A stretch of 64,000 nt of DNA, from contig CAWCOF010000013.1 of the NCBI GenBank assembly GCA_963797005.1, forward strand, positions 1-64,000. Direction: 5' to 3'. Position 1 is the stretch's first letter; each line of letters starts with the position of its first letter. This document shows, piece after piece, positions 25,281 to 33,190 of this stretch. Both the position numbers and the translations under genes were made by a program. Below the pieces are notes generated by a model. That model was not told the origin of the DNA and ran no database searches. It saw only the letters and a list, made by a program, of their open reading frames with translations. This stretch comes from AWTP1-13 sp963797005 (GTDB lineage Bacteria; Pseudomonadota; Alphaproteobacteria; Rhizobiales; Hyphomicrobiaceae).

Positions 25281-25301
25281 TATTCCCTATTCCCTATTCC
25301 C
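25281..25301. repeat. three tandem TATTCCC units at the rpe stop
   Basis: Three perfect 7-bp units (TATTCCC) end at base 25301, immediately beside the rpe stop codon (25302-25304). The preceding bases GATTCC partly extend the series. Confidence 0.85.
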
Positions 25302-25961
25302 TCACACTTTCGCCGCGGCGCGGATGGCGGCGATGTTGTCCTTGTACTTGCCGCCCTTGAACACGGCCGAGCCGGCGACCAGCACGTCGGCGCCGGCCTT
25401 GGCGCAGGCGCCGGCGGTATCGGGCGTCACGCCGCCGTCGACCTCGAGATGGATCGGCCGCTCGTCGATCATGGCGCGCAGGCGGGTGATCTTGTCGAGC
25501 ATGGCGGGGATGAACGCCTGACCGCCGAAACCCGGATTGACGGTCATCACCAGGATCAGGTCGACGCGGTCGAGCACGTAGGCGATGACACTCTCCGGAG
25601 TCTGCGGCGTGAGCGATACGCCAGCCTTCCTGCCGAGCGAGCGGATCAGCTGCAGGGAGCGGTCGAGGTGCGGGCCCGCCTCCACATGCACGGTGATGAT
25701 GTCGGCGCCGGCCTTGGCGAAGGCCTCGATGAAGGGATCGGCGGGGGCGATCATCAGGTGCACGTCGAGCACCTTCTTGGTGTGCGGGCGGATGGCGGCC
25801 ACCACGCCCGGCCCGATGGTGAGGTTGGGCACGAAATGGCCGTCCATCACGTCGACGTGCACCCAGTCGCAGCCGGCCTGGTCGATGGCGCGCACCTCCT
25901 CGCCCAGCCGCGCGAAGTCCGCGGAAAGGATAGACGGTGCGATGAGGATGTCGTTGGCCAT
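25302..25961 (-). CDS. rpe: ribulose-phosphate 3-epimerase
   Basis: A 219-residue TIM-barrel enzyme interconverting D-ribulose 5-phosphate and D-xylulose 5-phosphate in the pentose phosphate pathway (and the Calvin cycle where present). Hallmarks are APSILSADFARLGEE, HVDVMDGHFVPNLTIGP with metal-binding His and catalytic Asp, DVHLMIAPAD, MTVNPGFGGQAF and the phosphate-binding EVDGGV and VAGSAVFKG loops. The ATG at 25961 is 2 bp after the stop of the RimK-like gene, so the two are in one transcript; the longer upstream frame is a shadow of that gene. Confidence 0.96.
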   Translation of the reverse strand: MANDILIAPSILSADFARLGEEVRAIDQAGCDWVHVDVMDGHFVPNLTIGPGVVAAIRPHTKKVLDVHLMIAPADPFIEAFAKAGADIITVHVEAGPHLDRSLQLIRSLGRKAGVSLTPQTPESVIAYVLDRVDLILVMTVNPGFGGQAFIPAMLDKITRLRAMIDERPIHLEVDGGVTPDTAGACAKAGADVLVAGSAVFKGGKYKDNIAAIRAAAKV

Positions 25962-25963
25962 GC

Positions 25964-26866
25964 CTACCCCACTCCGCGCGTCCTGGTCTCGCCGCGCCGG
26001 GCATGCCGTTCCAGGAAGTCGATCATGGCGCCCGCCACGTCCGCGCCGCTCGCCTGCTCCATGCCCCTGATGCCGGGGGAGGAGTTGACCTCGATCACCA
26101 GCGGCCCGCGGCTCGAGCGCAGCATGTCGACGCCGGCGACGTTGAGCCCGAGCACCTCGGCCGAGCGCACGGCCGCACGGCGCTCGTCCTCGGAGAGGAC
26201 GACGGGCTGGGCCATGCCGCCGCGATGCAGGTTGGCGCGAAACTCGCCCATGCGGCAGGACCGCTGCATGCTGGCCACGACCTCGCCGCCGACCACCAGC
26301 GCACGCAGGTCCGCGCCGCCCGCCTCCTTGATGAACTCCTGCGCCAGGATGTTCATGTTGGCTGCGCTGAACGCCTCGATGATCGACCTGGCGGAGGCCG
26401 CCGTCTCGGCCAGGATCACGCCGCGCCCCTGCGTGCCCTCGAGCAGCTTGATGACGCACGGCGTGCCCACCTCGTTGACCACGTCCTCGGCGCGCTTCGG
26501 ACCGTGGGCGAAGGCCGTCACCGGCAGGCCGATGCCGTCGCGCGCCAGCAACTGCAAGGCGCGCAGCTTGTCGCGCGAGCGGCCGATGGCGACGCTCTCG
26601 TTCAAGGGGAAGACGCCCTGCACCTCGAACTGCCGCAGCACGGCGAGGCCGTAATGGGTGATCGAGGCGCCGATGCGCGGGATGACGGCGTCGTAGTGGG
26701 GCAGCTTGCGTCCACCGCGCCACAGGGTGGGCTTGCTCGACGTGATGTTCATGTACACGTGGAGCGTGTTGATGATCTCGATCTCGTGTCCGCGCGCCTC
26801 GGCCACCTCCACGATCCGCCGGTGCGAATAGAGGTTGGGATTGCGCGCGAGCATTGCCAGTTTCAA
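25964..26866 (-). CDS. rimK: RimK-family ATP-grasp alpha-L-glutamate ligase
   Basis: RimK-type ligases add glutamate residues to a protein C-terminus (ribosomal protein S6 in E. coli) or to other acceptors. The protein starts with a typical RimK N-terminus (LAMLARNPNLYSHRRIVE), has the IEIINTLHVYMNI segment, the ATP-grasp loop KLLEGTQGRGVIL and the metal-binding end VIEVNSSPGIRGME. A TTG at 26866 gives exactly 300 residues, the length of E. coli RimK, and is preceded by GGAGGA at the right spacing. Earlier ATGs (26890, 26977) are possible but lack family sequence. The substrate in this organism is unknown. It overlaps no other gene and is coupled to rpe. Confidence 0.85.
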   Translation of the reverse strand: MKLAMLARNPNLYSHRRIVEVAEARGHEIEIINTLHVYMNITSSKPTLWRGGRKLPHYDAVIPRIGASITHYGLAVLRQFEVQGVFPLNESVAIGRSRDKLRALQLLARDGIGLPVTAFAHGPKRAEDVVNEVGTPCVIKLLEGTQGRGVILAETAASARSIIEAFSAANMNILAQEFIKEAGGADLRALVVGGEVVASMQRSCRMGEFRANLHRGGMAQPVVLSEDERRAAVRSAEVLGLNVAGVDMLRSSRGPLVIEVNSSPGIRGMEQASGADVAGAMIDFLERHARRGETRTRGVG

Positions 26867-27064
26867 GTCGTCCTCCGCTGCGCCGCCCATGCCTTGCGCG
26901 GCCTCGGCGTGCGGCGCCAGCATTTCCCGGTCGGTCCTCTGATAGTCCAAGGCAAGGCCGGCGGCCAGACCGCGCACGGCCGCGCCAGCCTATCCACGAG
27001 GAAAGATGGGGATTCCCGTCGGTTCGCAGCAAGCCGGCCCGGTCAGGCGGGCCGTACGGACCAT

Positions 27065-27313
27065 CTACTGCTGCGGTGCGGCATAGCCGATTTGAGGCGG
27101 CGCGCTGGCGGCGGCCTCGTCGGGCTCGATACTGGCGTAGAACAGCCAGGCGGCAAGCACGACCATGACGAGAAGGATCAGCAGCCCGAGAGCCGCACGG
27201 CGCAGCGCCCAGCCGAGCGTCGCCAATTGCGGCCGAGGCTCGATATTGAGCGCAATTTCTGGAGACCTGAGTGGAGAAGACACGCTACGAACATCCCTCT
27301 CGCTACCAACCAT
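27065..27313 (-). CDS. small single-pass membrane protein, hypothetical
   Basis: An 82-residue protein with a soluble N-terminus, one clear transmembrane helix (about residues 40-62, ALGLLILLVMVVLAAWLFY) and a short Ala/Pro-rich tail. No family is recognised. It lies between the BT1-type transporter and the RimK-like gene on the same strand, with gaps of about 150-200 bp on each side that show nothing else. Its ATG and hydrophobic profile support it as a real gene. Confidence 0.6.
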   Translation of the reverse strand: MVGSERDVRSVSSPLRSPEIALNIEPRPQLATLGWALRRAALGLLILLVMVVLAAWLFYASIEPDEAAASAPPQIGYAAPQQ

Positions 27314-27460
27314 TGCTCGATCGGACCGCAGCCCCCCGCCGCGACGTCCAAAGGCGGGATCAAATGGGCGCCGTCAAGGCATGAGGTCGCCCGTGCCCGG
27401 CCGGGCAGCGCTTCTCCGCCGGGCTGTGGCACGGACGCGACAGAGCTCGCGCGGCACGCG

Positions 27461-28952
27461 TCATCGCACGCGCCGGCCGAACAGCAGGATGGCGGCCAGC
27501 GGCACCACCAGTCCGATGACGATCCACGCAATCACGAGGGCGGGAAGCTGCGCATAATCGCCGCGCCCCACGACGAAGATCATGTTGAGGTACTTGGTGC
27601 CGAGCCCGCCCGCGGTGAGGGCGAGATTCATCAGCGAGGCCATCAACGCGAACCACGTCGCGCGATGGCCGGCCGGCGCGTAGATGGCGATGAGGGTCAG
27701 CAACGGGATCATGCTGAGCTGTGCCAGCGGCGACACCGCCACCTCGTCGAACAAGGCGATGCTGCGCGCGCCGATGCCGAACCACTGCTCGGTGAAGGTG
27801 TGGAGCTGGAAGACCAGAAACAGCGTAGGCAGCGAAAGGATCGTGCCGAGCACTGTGATCCACAAGAGCACGCTGGTGACGGACTTGCGCGTGATGAAGT
27901 CGGAGAACAGCCATACGGAAACGAGGGAGATGGCGGCGCCCACCTGCTGCAGGGTGCCGTAGAAGGCCTCATCGAAACCCAGCACATCGATGGCGAACCA
28001 GCGGTAGCCTTCACCCACGGTCGGCGTGGCGCGGAAGGCGAAGATGATGACCGCGGCGAAAAGTATCCGCATCTGCGTCTCGCGATCGATCTCGTGCGTC
28101 ACCCGCCGGAGCATCCAGATCACCACGCCCATCGAGAAGACGAAGACGATTTCCTGATTGAAGGGGATCGGGCTCAGCGCCAGCAGCGACCACCACCGCA
28201 CCGAAGGCGATGCCGCCGCCGAGGATGCGCCAGTCGGTCGGGCGCTGCTCGGTCGTCTCAAGACGGACGAGGAGCGCACCCGAGATCGATATGAGCGGGA
28301 CGACGAGCCCGAGCAGAAAGACGGTCGAGTACGGCAGCCATTGCGCCAGCCAGCCGGAAACGCCGGCGACGGAAAAGATGCCGAACGACAGGGCGAGCCG
28401 GCCCAGCACCTGCACCATGCCGAGGTCGTGGTCGATCTCGGCTTTAGGGCGGGGGCTGCCGTCGGGGTTCTGCCTGGGCACGACCTCCGTGCTCATGGCA
28501 TCGGCGACCACGTCCTGCAGAACGGCGCCCGTAACCGTCAGGAGGGAAGCAACGACATAGAGCGCGTCGGGGCGCATCACCGTGATCCAGCCGCCGGCAG
28601 CACCGGACAACAAGACGAAACTGATGGCGACCAGACCGGCGCCCATGAAGACATAGATGCGTCGCTGCGAGCCGAGCACCGGCACGGTGTCGACCATCTC
28701 GCCGAACACCATCTTGATGGTCCACGGCAAGGTGAACCAGACGGTGAGCGCGGCGAGCTGGGTCGGCGTCCAGCTCAGGTCCTTCTTGATCCAGAAAGAC
28801 TCGGCAACGGCCGTCAGACCCAAGGCGCCGTAGGCGAAATAGACCATGAGCAGCGGCAGGTACTCCCACCGCATGGCGCGCACCGGAGCCAGCAGGGCGC
28901 GTTCGACCTGCGCCTTCCAGTACTCGGCGGGCTTGGGGCTGACGGCATCCAT
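27461..28952 (-). pseudogene. BT1-type (folate/biopterin-like) MFS transporter with a frameshift
   Basis: The N-terminal half (MDAVSPKPAEYWKAQ..., with PLLMVYFAYGALGLT, WFTLPWTIKMVFGEMVDTVPV and GAVLQDVVADAMSTEVV) lies in one frame. The C-terminal half (WWSLLALSPIPFNQEIVFVF to LLFGRRVR) lies in another. The switch is near 28195 within a GTGGTGGT run, consistent with one extra base. Together they give about 495 residues with roughly 12 membrane segments. The LQDVVADA motif and the first helices resemble BT1 folate-biopterin transporters; substrate is a guess. An ATG at 28961 is an alternative start. Slippage-prone sequence at the break makes a sequence error plausible. Confidence 0.75.
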
Positions 28953-28961
28953 CTGGCACAT

Positions 28962-29435
28962 CCGCTGCGTCGGGCGGGCGAAGATGCAAGGCCGATAGTG
29001 GCTGACACAAGGCGACACGCGCGTGCCTGAAAAAGGGCTGCAATATCTGCCGGCTAGAATACGCGAAACGCGCCGCGTTCGCTGCAACAAGCGAATCGAT
29101 TGCCTCCAAGATTGCGCGCCGACATCGCCGCCCGGCGCGAACGCTCGCGCCGACGCGCCGCCCGCCGCTCACTTGTGCACAGCAATCGAAACGCGTTCGC
29201 ATCGCACCCCGATTTCCAAGGGCTGCCAGTCATGTGGGGCCTGCGCCTGATCGTCCCGAGAACCTGTTGGCCGCTTGGGGAAAAGGCGTGGCCGGCCGGC
29301 GGTCGGCTGGCGCGCGGCCCGCATATCCCGCAAGAGGGCAGACGCTGTCGCAGTGAGCGTGCGTTCTTTCGGGTCACGCGTCCGGCAAAGGTCATGTGGG
29401 CCGGGTTGGCGGCAATCAGCAAAGGTCGGTCGGTG
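28962..29435. other. divergent intergenic region, nothing recognised
   Basis: These 474 bp separate the divergent BT1-type transporter and cpaC. The plus strand is open from 29100 into cpaC, but the extra residues are Arg-rich and not secretin-like. No promoter, repeat or RNA is recognisable; both promoters must lie here. Confidence 0.5.
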
Positions 29436-30872
29436 ATGCGAATTTGGCAGCGTCGCTGCATTTGGGGAGGCGTTCTCGCGCTGGCGCTATTGCTGGCGGG
29501 CGTCGGCGGTCTGGCGGTTGACGCTGCGGCACAGCCGGGTTCGCGCGATCCGTTCACGCTGACGGACCCCGAGCACAAATCGCATCTCGTCGTGCCGCCG
29601 CTGACGCGCTTTCCCATCACCCGCCGGATCACGATCAGCCTCGACAAGTCGATGCTCGTCGAGATGCCCGTCGACCTGCAGAACGTGCTGGTGTCGAACC
29701 CGGACGTGCTGGACGCGGTGGTGCAGTCCTCGCGCCAAGTCTACTTGCTGGCCAAAGGCATCGGCAACGCCAACGCGTTCCTGATGGGGCCTGACGGGCG
29801 CAAGCTCGTCCTGTTCGAGATAACGGTGGCGCGCGATCTGACGACGCTCGCCGATGCCCTGACCCGGCTGCTGCCGGGGTCGCGCATTCACGTGGAGGCG
29901 CTCGGCGACAACGTGGTGCTCACCGGCAGCGTGATCAATCCAATCGATGCCAACCGCGCCATGGAGCTGGCCCAGCGCTACGCCAAGACGAAGGACGCCG
30001 TGATCAACATGCTGAGCGTCGGCACCAAGGAGCAGGTGCTGCTCAGGGTGCAGGTCGTCGAGATGCAGCGCGACGCCATCCGGCGGCTCGGCGTCAACCT
30101 GCCGGCCGCCATGCTCAACGCCAACATCACCTTCAGCAAGGTGATCCAGGACGGAGAGGCCGTGTGGGGCCCCGGCCCCCGCTCGCTCGGACGCCTGATG
30201 GAGAAGCTCGAGGGGACGGGCCTCGTGCGCACGCTGGCCGAGCCCAACCTCACCGCGGTCTCCGGCGAGGCGGCGAAGTTCCTGGCCGGCGGGGAGTTCC
30301 CCGTGCCGATCGCCGGTCACGACGGGCAAATCGCGGTGAGCTGGAAGACGTTCGGCGTCAACCTCTCGTTCAAGCCGGTGGTCATGAGCGAGGGCCGCAT
30401 CAGCCTCACCATCTCGGCGGAGGTGAGCGAGCTTTCCTCCAGGGGCGCCGTGACCTTGAATCAGATCACCATTCCCGCCCTGAAGGTGCGCCGCGCCGAG
30501 ACGACACTGGAGCTGCCGAGCGGAGGCACGCTGGCCATGGCCGGCCTGCTGTCGGACGAGACGCGCCAGGGTGTTGAGGGTGTGCCCGGGCTCAAGGACG
30601 TGCCGGTGCTCGGCGTGCTGTTCCGCAGCAACGACTACAGGCGCAGGGAAAGCGAGCTGGTGATCCTCGTCACGCCCTATCTCGCCACGCACGCGCCGCG
30701 CTCGGAGTTCGCTCGGCCCGACGCCGGGTTCGCTCCGTCGAGCACGCTGCGCGAGCTGTTCATGGGGCACATCAACCGGATCTACGGGGCGCCCGACCAC
30801 CCGCCGGCGGGACGCTACGAAGGCGACTACGGCTTCATCATCGACTATCCGGACGCGGGGGTGAAAGGATGA
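29436..30872 (+). CDS. cpaC: Flp/Tad pilus secretin CpaC
   Basis: A 478-residue outer-membrane secretin for Flp/Tad pilus export. It begins with a signal-type segment (GGVLALALLLAGVGGLAVDA). Next come the pilus N-terminal domain (MLVEMPVDLQNVLVSNPDVLD), a BON-like domain (GDNVVLTGSVINPIDA) and the secretin pore domain with VPIAG, TLAMAGLLSDETRQ and the closing VPVLGVLF...ELVILVTPYL. The ATG at 29436 precedes the signal peptide; an ATG at 29394 is an alternative. Its TGA overlaps the cpaD start (ATGA). Confidence 0.92.
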   Translation: MRIWQRRCIWGGVLALALLLAGVGGLAVDAAAQPGSRDPFTLTDPEHKSHLVVPPLTRFPITRRITISLDKSMLVEMPVDLQNVLVSNPDVLDAVVQSSRQVYLLAKGIGNANAFLMGPDGRKLVLFEITVARDLTTLADALTRLLPGSRIHVEALGDNVVLTGSVINPIDANRAMELAQRYAKTKDAVINMLSVGTKEQVLLRVQVVEMQRDAIRRLGVNLPAAMLNANITFSKVIQDGEAVWGPGPRSLGRLMEKLEGTGLVRTLAEPNLTAVSGEAAKFLAGGEFPVPIAGHDGQIAVSWKTFGVNLSFKPVVMSEGRISLTISAEVSELSSRGAVTLNQITIPALKVRRAETTLELPSGGTLAMAGLLSDETRQGVEGVPGLKDVPVLGVLFRSNDYRRRESELVILVTPYLATHAPRSEFARPDAGFAPSSTLRELFMGHINRIYGAPDHPPAGRYEGDYGFIIDYPDAGVKG

Positions 30873-31588
30873 AGGTGATGCGAAGGCGGCCCCTGGCCGC
30901 GCCCGGCATCTCGGCGTGCACGCTGGCGCTGGCTGCGGCTTGTGGCCTGTTGGTGTCGGCGTGCGAGGATCAAAACCCGCTCAGGCCGCAGCGGCTCGAC
31001 AATCGGTCCGCGGCCGGCTTGAGCGATCCGGAGCTGCGCCATCCCGTCAGGTTTCGCCGGCACACCGAGAGCCTCGACGTGGAGGTGCCGCCAGGTGTGG
31101 AGGGGCTGAGCGCCAACCAGCATATCGACGTCTACCGCTTCCTCGACCGCTACAAGCACGAGGCCGTCGGCCGGCTCGTCGTCTCGGTGCCGAGCGACGC
31201 GCGCGACAAGGCCGCGATCGCCCGCTCGGTGCGGGATATTCAGGAGCACGTGGTGGCGGCGGGGATCGACTATCGCATGCGGCACGGGCGGCAGGCGCAT
31301 CCGCTCAACGCAACGCCGGCCGTTCGGCTCGCCTACCGGCGTCCGGTCGCCGTGCCGCCCGATTGCGGCCGCTGGCCGGAGAACCTTGCGCGCAACGGGG
31401 AGCGCATCCCCTATACGAACTGGGGCTGTGCGACGCAGCGCAATGTCGCCGTCATGGTCGACAACGCGCGCGATCTGCGCCAGCCACAGGCGGAAGATCC
31501 CCGCTCGGGCGAGCGGCGCAGCACGACATGGTCGGCCTACGTCGGCGGCGCGCCCCAATCCAACGGGGACGCAGGCGGCGGCAAGTAG
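30869..31588 (+). CDS. cpaD: pilus assembly lipoprotein CpaD
   Basis: A 239-residue secreted lipoprotein. The N-terminal hydrophobic stretch ends with the lipobox LVSAC, and the body has SLDVEVPPGVEGLS and a conserved late stretch PYTNWGCATQRNVAVMV typical of CpaD. CpaD acts at the outer membrane with the CpaC secretin. It overlaps cpaC by 4 bp. No cpaA, B, E, F or tad genes are near, so this is a detached pair. Confidence 0.9.
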   Translation: MKVMRRRPLAAPGISACTLALAAACGLLVSACEDQNPLRPQRLDNRSAAGLSDPELRHPVRFRRHTESLDVEVPPGVEGLSANQHIDVYRFLDRYKHEAVGRLVVSVPSDARDKAAIARSVRDIQEHVVAAGIDYRMRHGRQAHPLNATPAVRLAYRRPVAVPPDCGRWPENLARNGERIPYTNWGCATQRNVAVMVDNARDLRQPQAEDPRSGERRSTTWSAYVGGAPQSNGDAGGGK

Positions 31589-31670
31589 GATCGCTCGGCG
31601 GCCAGCAACGGAGCGTGTCTGCAGGCTCCGTTCAAGCTCGCGCCCACCACGCGATTTGGGCACGCGACTT

Positions 31671-31700
31671 GGGCAGGGCAACGCTTGTCTTGCGCTGCCC
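31671..31700. terminator. stem-loop downstream of cpaCD
   Basis: GGGCAG (31671-31676) pairs with CTGCCC (31695-31700), and after one mismatch GCAA pairs with TTGC, leaving an 8-nt loop. It stands 80 bp after the cpaD stop and 64 bp before the sodB start. There is no T-run, so it is only a candidate terminator or a processing hairpin. Confidence 0.35.
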
Positions 31701-31764
31701 GAGCCAGTACCTTGCGGACACTCTGCCCCCATCAATCGTAGGACCAGCGCAACGGAGAATTCCC

Positions 31765-32367
31765 GTGACGTTCGAGCTTCCCAAACTTCCCTACGCATAT
31801 GACGCTTTGGCGCCCCACATGTCCAAGGAGACGCTGGAGTTCCACCACGACAAGCACCATCAGGCTTATGTCGACAACGGCAACAAGGCGGCCGGGCCCG
31901 GCACCAAGTACGATGGCAAGTCGATCGAGCAGATCTGCAAGGAGGCCTTTGCCGCCAAGGATGCCCCCGTCATCAACAACATCGGCCAGCACTACAATCA
32001 CATCCATTTCTGGCAATGGATGAAGAAGGGCGGCGGCGGCAAGAAGCTGCCCGCCAAGCTGCAGGCGATGGTCGACAAGGACCTCGGCGGCTTCGACAAG
32101 ATGCGCACCGACTTCGTGCAGGCGGGCGTGACGCAGTTCGGCTCGGGCTGGGCCTGGCTCGCGGTCAAGAACGGCAAGCTCGAGGTGATGAAGACGGCCA
32201 ACGGCGAGAACCCGCTCATGCACGGCGCCACGCCCATCCTCGGCGTCGACGTGTGGGAGCACAGCTACTACATCGACTATCGCAACGCGCGGCCCAAGTA
32301 CCTCGAGACCTGGTTCGACAACCTGGTCAACTGGGAATACGTCGAGGCGATGCTGGGCAAGGCCTGA
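31765..32367 (+). CDS. sodB: superoxide dismutase, Fe type
   Basis: A 200-residue cytoplasmic dismutase converting superoxide to oxygen and hydrogen peroxide. The metal ligands are visible: His in EFHHDKHHQAY, His in GQHYNHIHFWQWM, and Asp/His in DVWEHSYYIDY. The glutamine in NNIGQHYNH at the position typical of iron enzymes points to Fe rather than Mn. Translation starts at a GTG (31765) preceded by GGAG; no ATG fits, since the protein begins directly TFELPKLPYAYDAL. The gene stands alone between cpaD and a convergent gene. Confidence 0.94.
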   Translation: MTFELPKLPYAYDALAPHMSKETLEFHHDKHHQAYVDNGNKAAGPGTKYDGKSIEQICKEAFAAKDAPVINNIGQHYNHIHFWQWMKKGGGGKKLPAKLQAMVDKDLGGFDKMRTDFVQAGVTQFGSGWAWLAVKNGKLEVMKTANGENPLMHGATPILGVDVWEHSYYIDYRNARPKYLETWFDNLVNWEYVEAMLGKA

Positions 32368-32442
32368 GCGGGCATAGGAGCGAGCCCGCTCCAGCAAACG
32401 GTACTGGTTGGAGCAAACTCGACGTGAGGTGCGCCCGCGCTG

Positions 32443-32853
32443 TCAGCGCCGGCGTGCCTCGAGGGCGCCGAGCGTCGCCTGCAGGCAGGTGCGTCGGCGG
32501 GCGCTGGTGTCGAGGCACAGGTCGAACCGGTCGAGCAGCCGGTTTTGCGCGCGGTAGGTGGCCGCAAGGCAGGGCCGCGCCTCGTTGCAGGCGATCCGCA
32601 CGTCCCTCCAGCGCTCATGCCAATAGCGCAGGCCGAGGTATTGCCCGAAGGTCAGGCGGCGCGTGAAGGCGAGAAGCCGGCGGTCGAGCCGCTCGTCGCT
32701 GCGGGACAGACGTGCATCCGCGCAGATCGCTTTCTCGGCCCGCTCCAGCCTGGACGAGCGGCAATTGAAGCTGGCTGCCGGCGCAACGCTCGGCGCACCC
32801 ACCAGCGCGAGTGCCGCAAGGCCTGCCAATGCTGCCGTCAACCTGCCAAGCAT
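32443..32853 (-). CDS. secreted LprI-like (DUF1311) protein
   Basis: A 136-residue protein with a signal peptide (LTAALAGLAALALVGAPSVAPAA cleavage region). The mature part begins FNCRSSRLERAEKAICAD, the pattern of the lysozyme-inhibitor LprI/DUF1311 N-terminal domain. Four further cysteines suggest disulfides in the periplasm. LprI-type proteins inhibit lysozyme in mycobacteria; that role here is only inferred. The ATG at 32853 follows AGAGGG. The gene is convergent with sodB. Confidence 0.75.
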   Translation of the reverse strand: MLGRLTAALAGLAALALVGAPSVAPAASFNCRSSRLERAEKAICADARLSRSDERLDRRLLAFTRRLTFGQYLGLRYWHERWRDVRIACNEARPCLAATYRAQNRLLDRFDLCLDTSARRRTCLQATLGALEARRR

Positions 32854-33046
32854 GATCACCCTCTTCTGTTCTGTGCCCCGTTCGCAAGCTCCGGTCCAGC
32901 ACTTTGTATTTGCACATGGAGATCGGGGCAACGGCGGGGCAAAGTGGGGACGCGCGTCTCGCATCGGGATGGCGCGTCCGTCCGTGGCCGGCCGGTCGGC
33001 GCCTTGAAACCCCGCCCCGTTGCGCGTAGAAGGCAGCCGGTCCCGG

Positions 33047-33121
33047 TGGGGCGTAGCCAAGCGGTAAGGCAGCGGACTTTGATTCCGCCATACCCAGGTT
33101 CGATTCCTGGCGCCCCAGCCA
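33047..33121 (+). tRNA. tRNA-Gln (TTG anticodon)
   Basis: A 75-nt cloverleaf. The acceptor arm TGGGGCG pairs with CGCCCCA, the D-arm contains AGCCAAGCGGTAAGGC, the anticodon stem GCGGA/TCCGC holds the loop CTTTGAT giving anticodon TTG (reads CAA), and the T-arm is CCAGG-TTCGATT-CCTGG. The 3' CCA is encoded. It lies 69 bp from the 3' end of the convergent hyuB. Confidence 0.97.
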
Positions 33122-33190
33122 GCACTTTTGGGACGTTGCCCGCGTCCCGGCCCGGCGAGGGCCGCCCCAAGGTCGCCGCCGCGCGTTGTT

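Larger units (their letters stand above)
24566..25301. other. 736-bp intergenic region with repeats, no recognised gene
   Basis: It contains the promoter side of hyuA and the 3' side of rpe. At 24736-24787 there is a short GGGTCCCCGCCTT...GCCGGGGATGAC hairpin unit and at 24799-24900 a copy of the GTCATCCCGG element. From about 24901 to 25180 the minus strand is open (TLLLAGTGDFHPGDAL, ACVDLGATLHSALTP) but with no plausible start and no recognised family; it could be a decayed gene end. CCCCGCAGC (25180-25188) pairs with GCTGCGGGG (25223-25231), leaving a 34-nt loop. Three TATTCCC units abut the rpe stop. Confidence 0.6.

Noticed and set aside
26003..28294. 763-codon plus-strand open frame
   Set aside because: Antisense to the RimK-like, small membrane-protein and BT1-type genes; Arg/His/Gln-rich composition and no recognisable domain.
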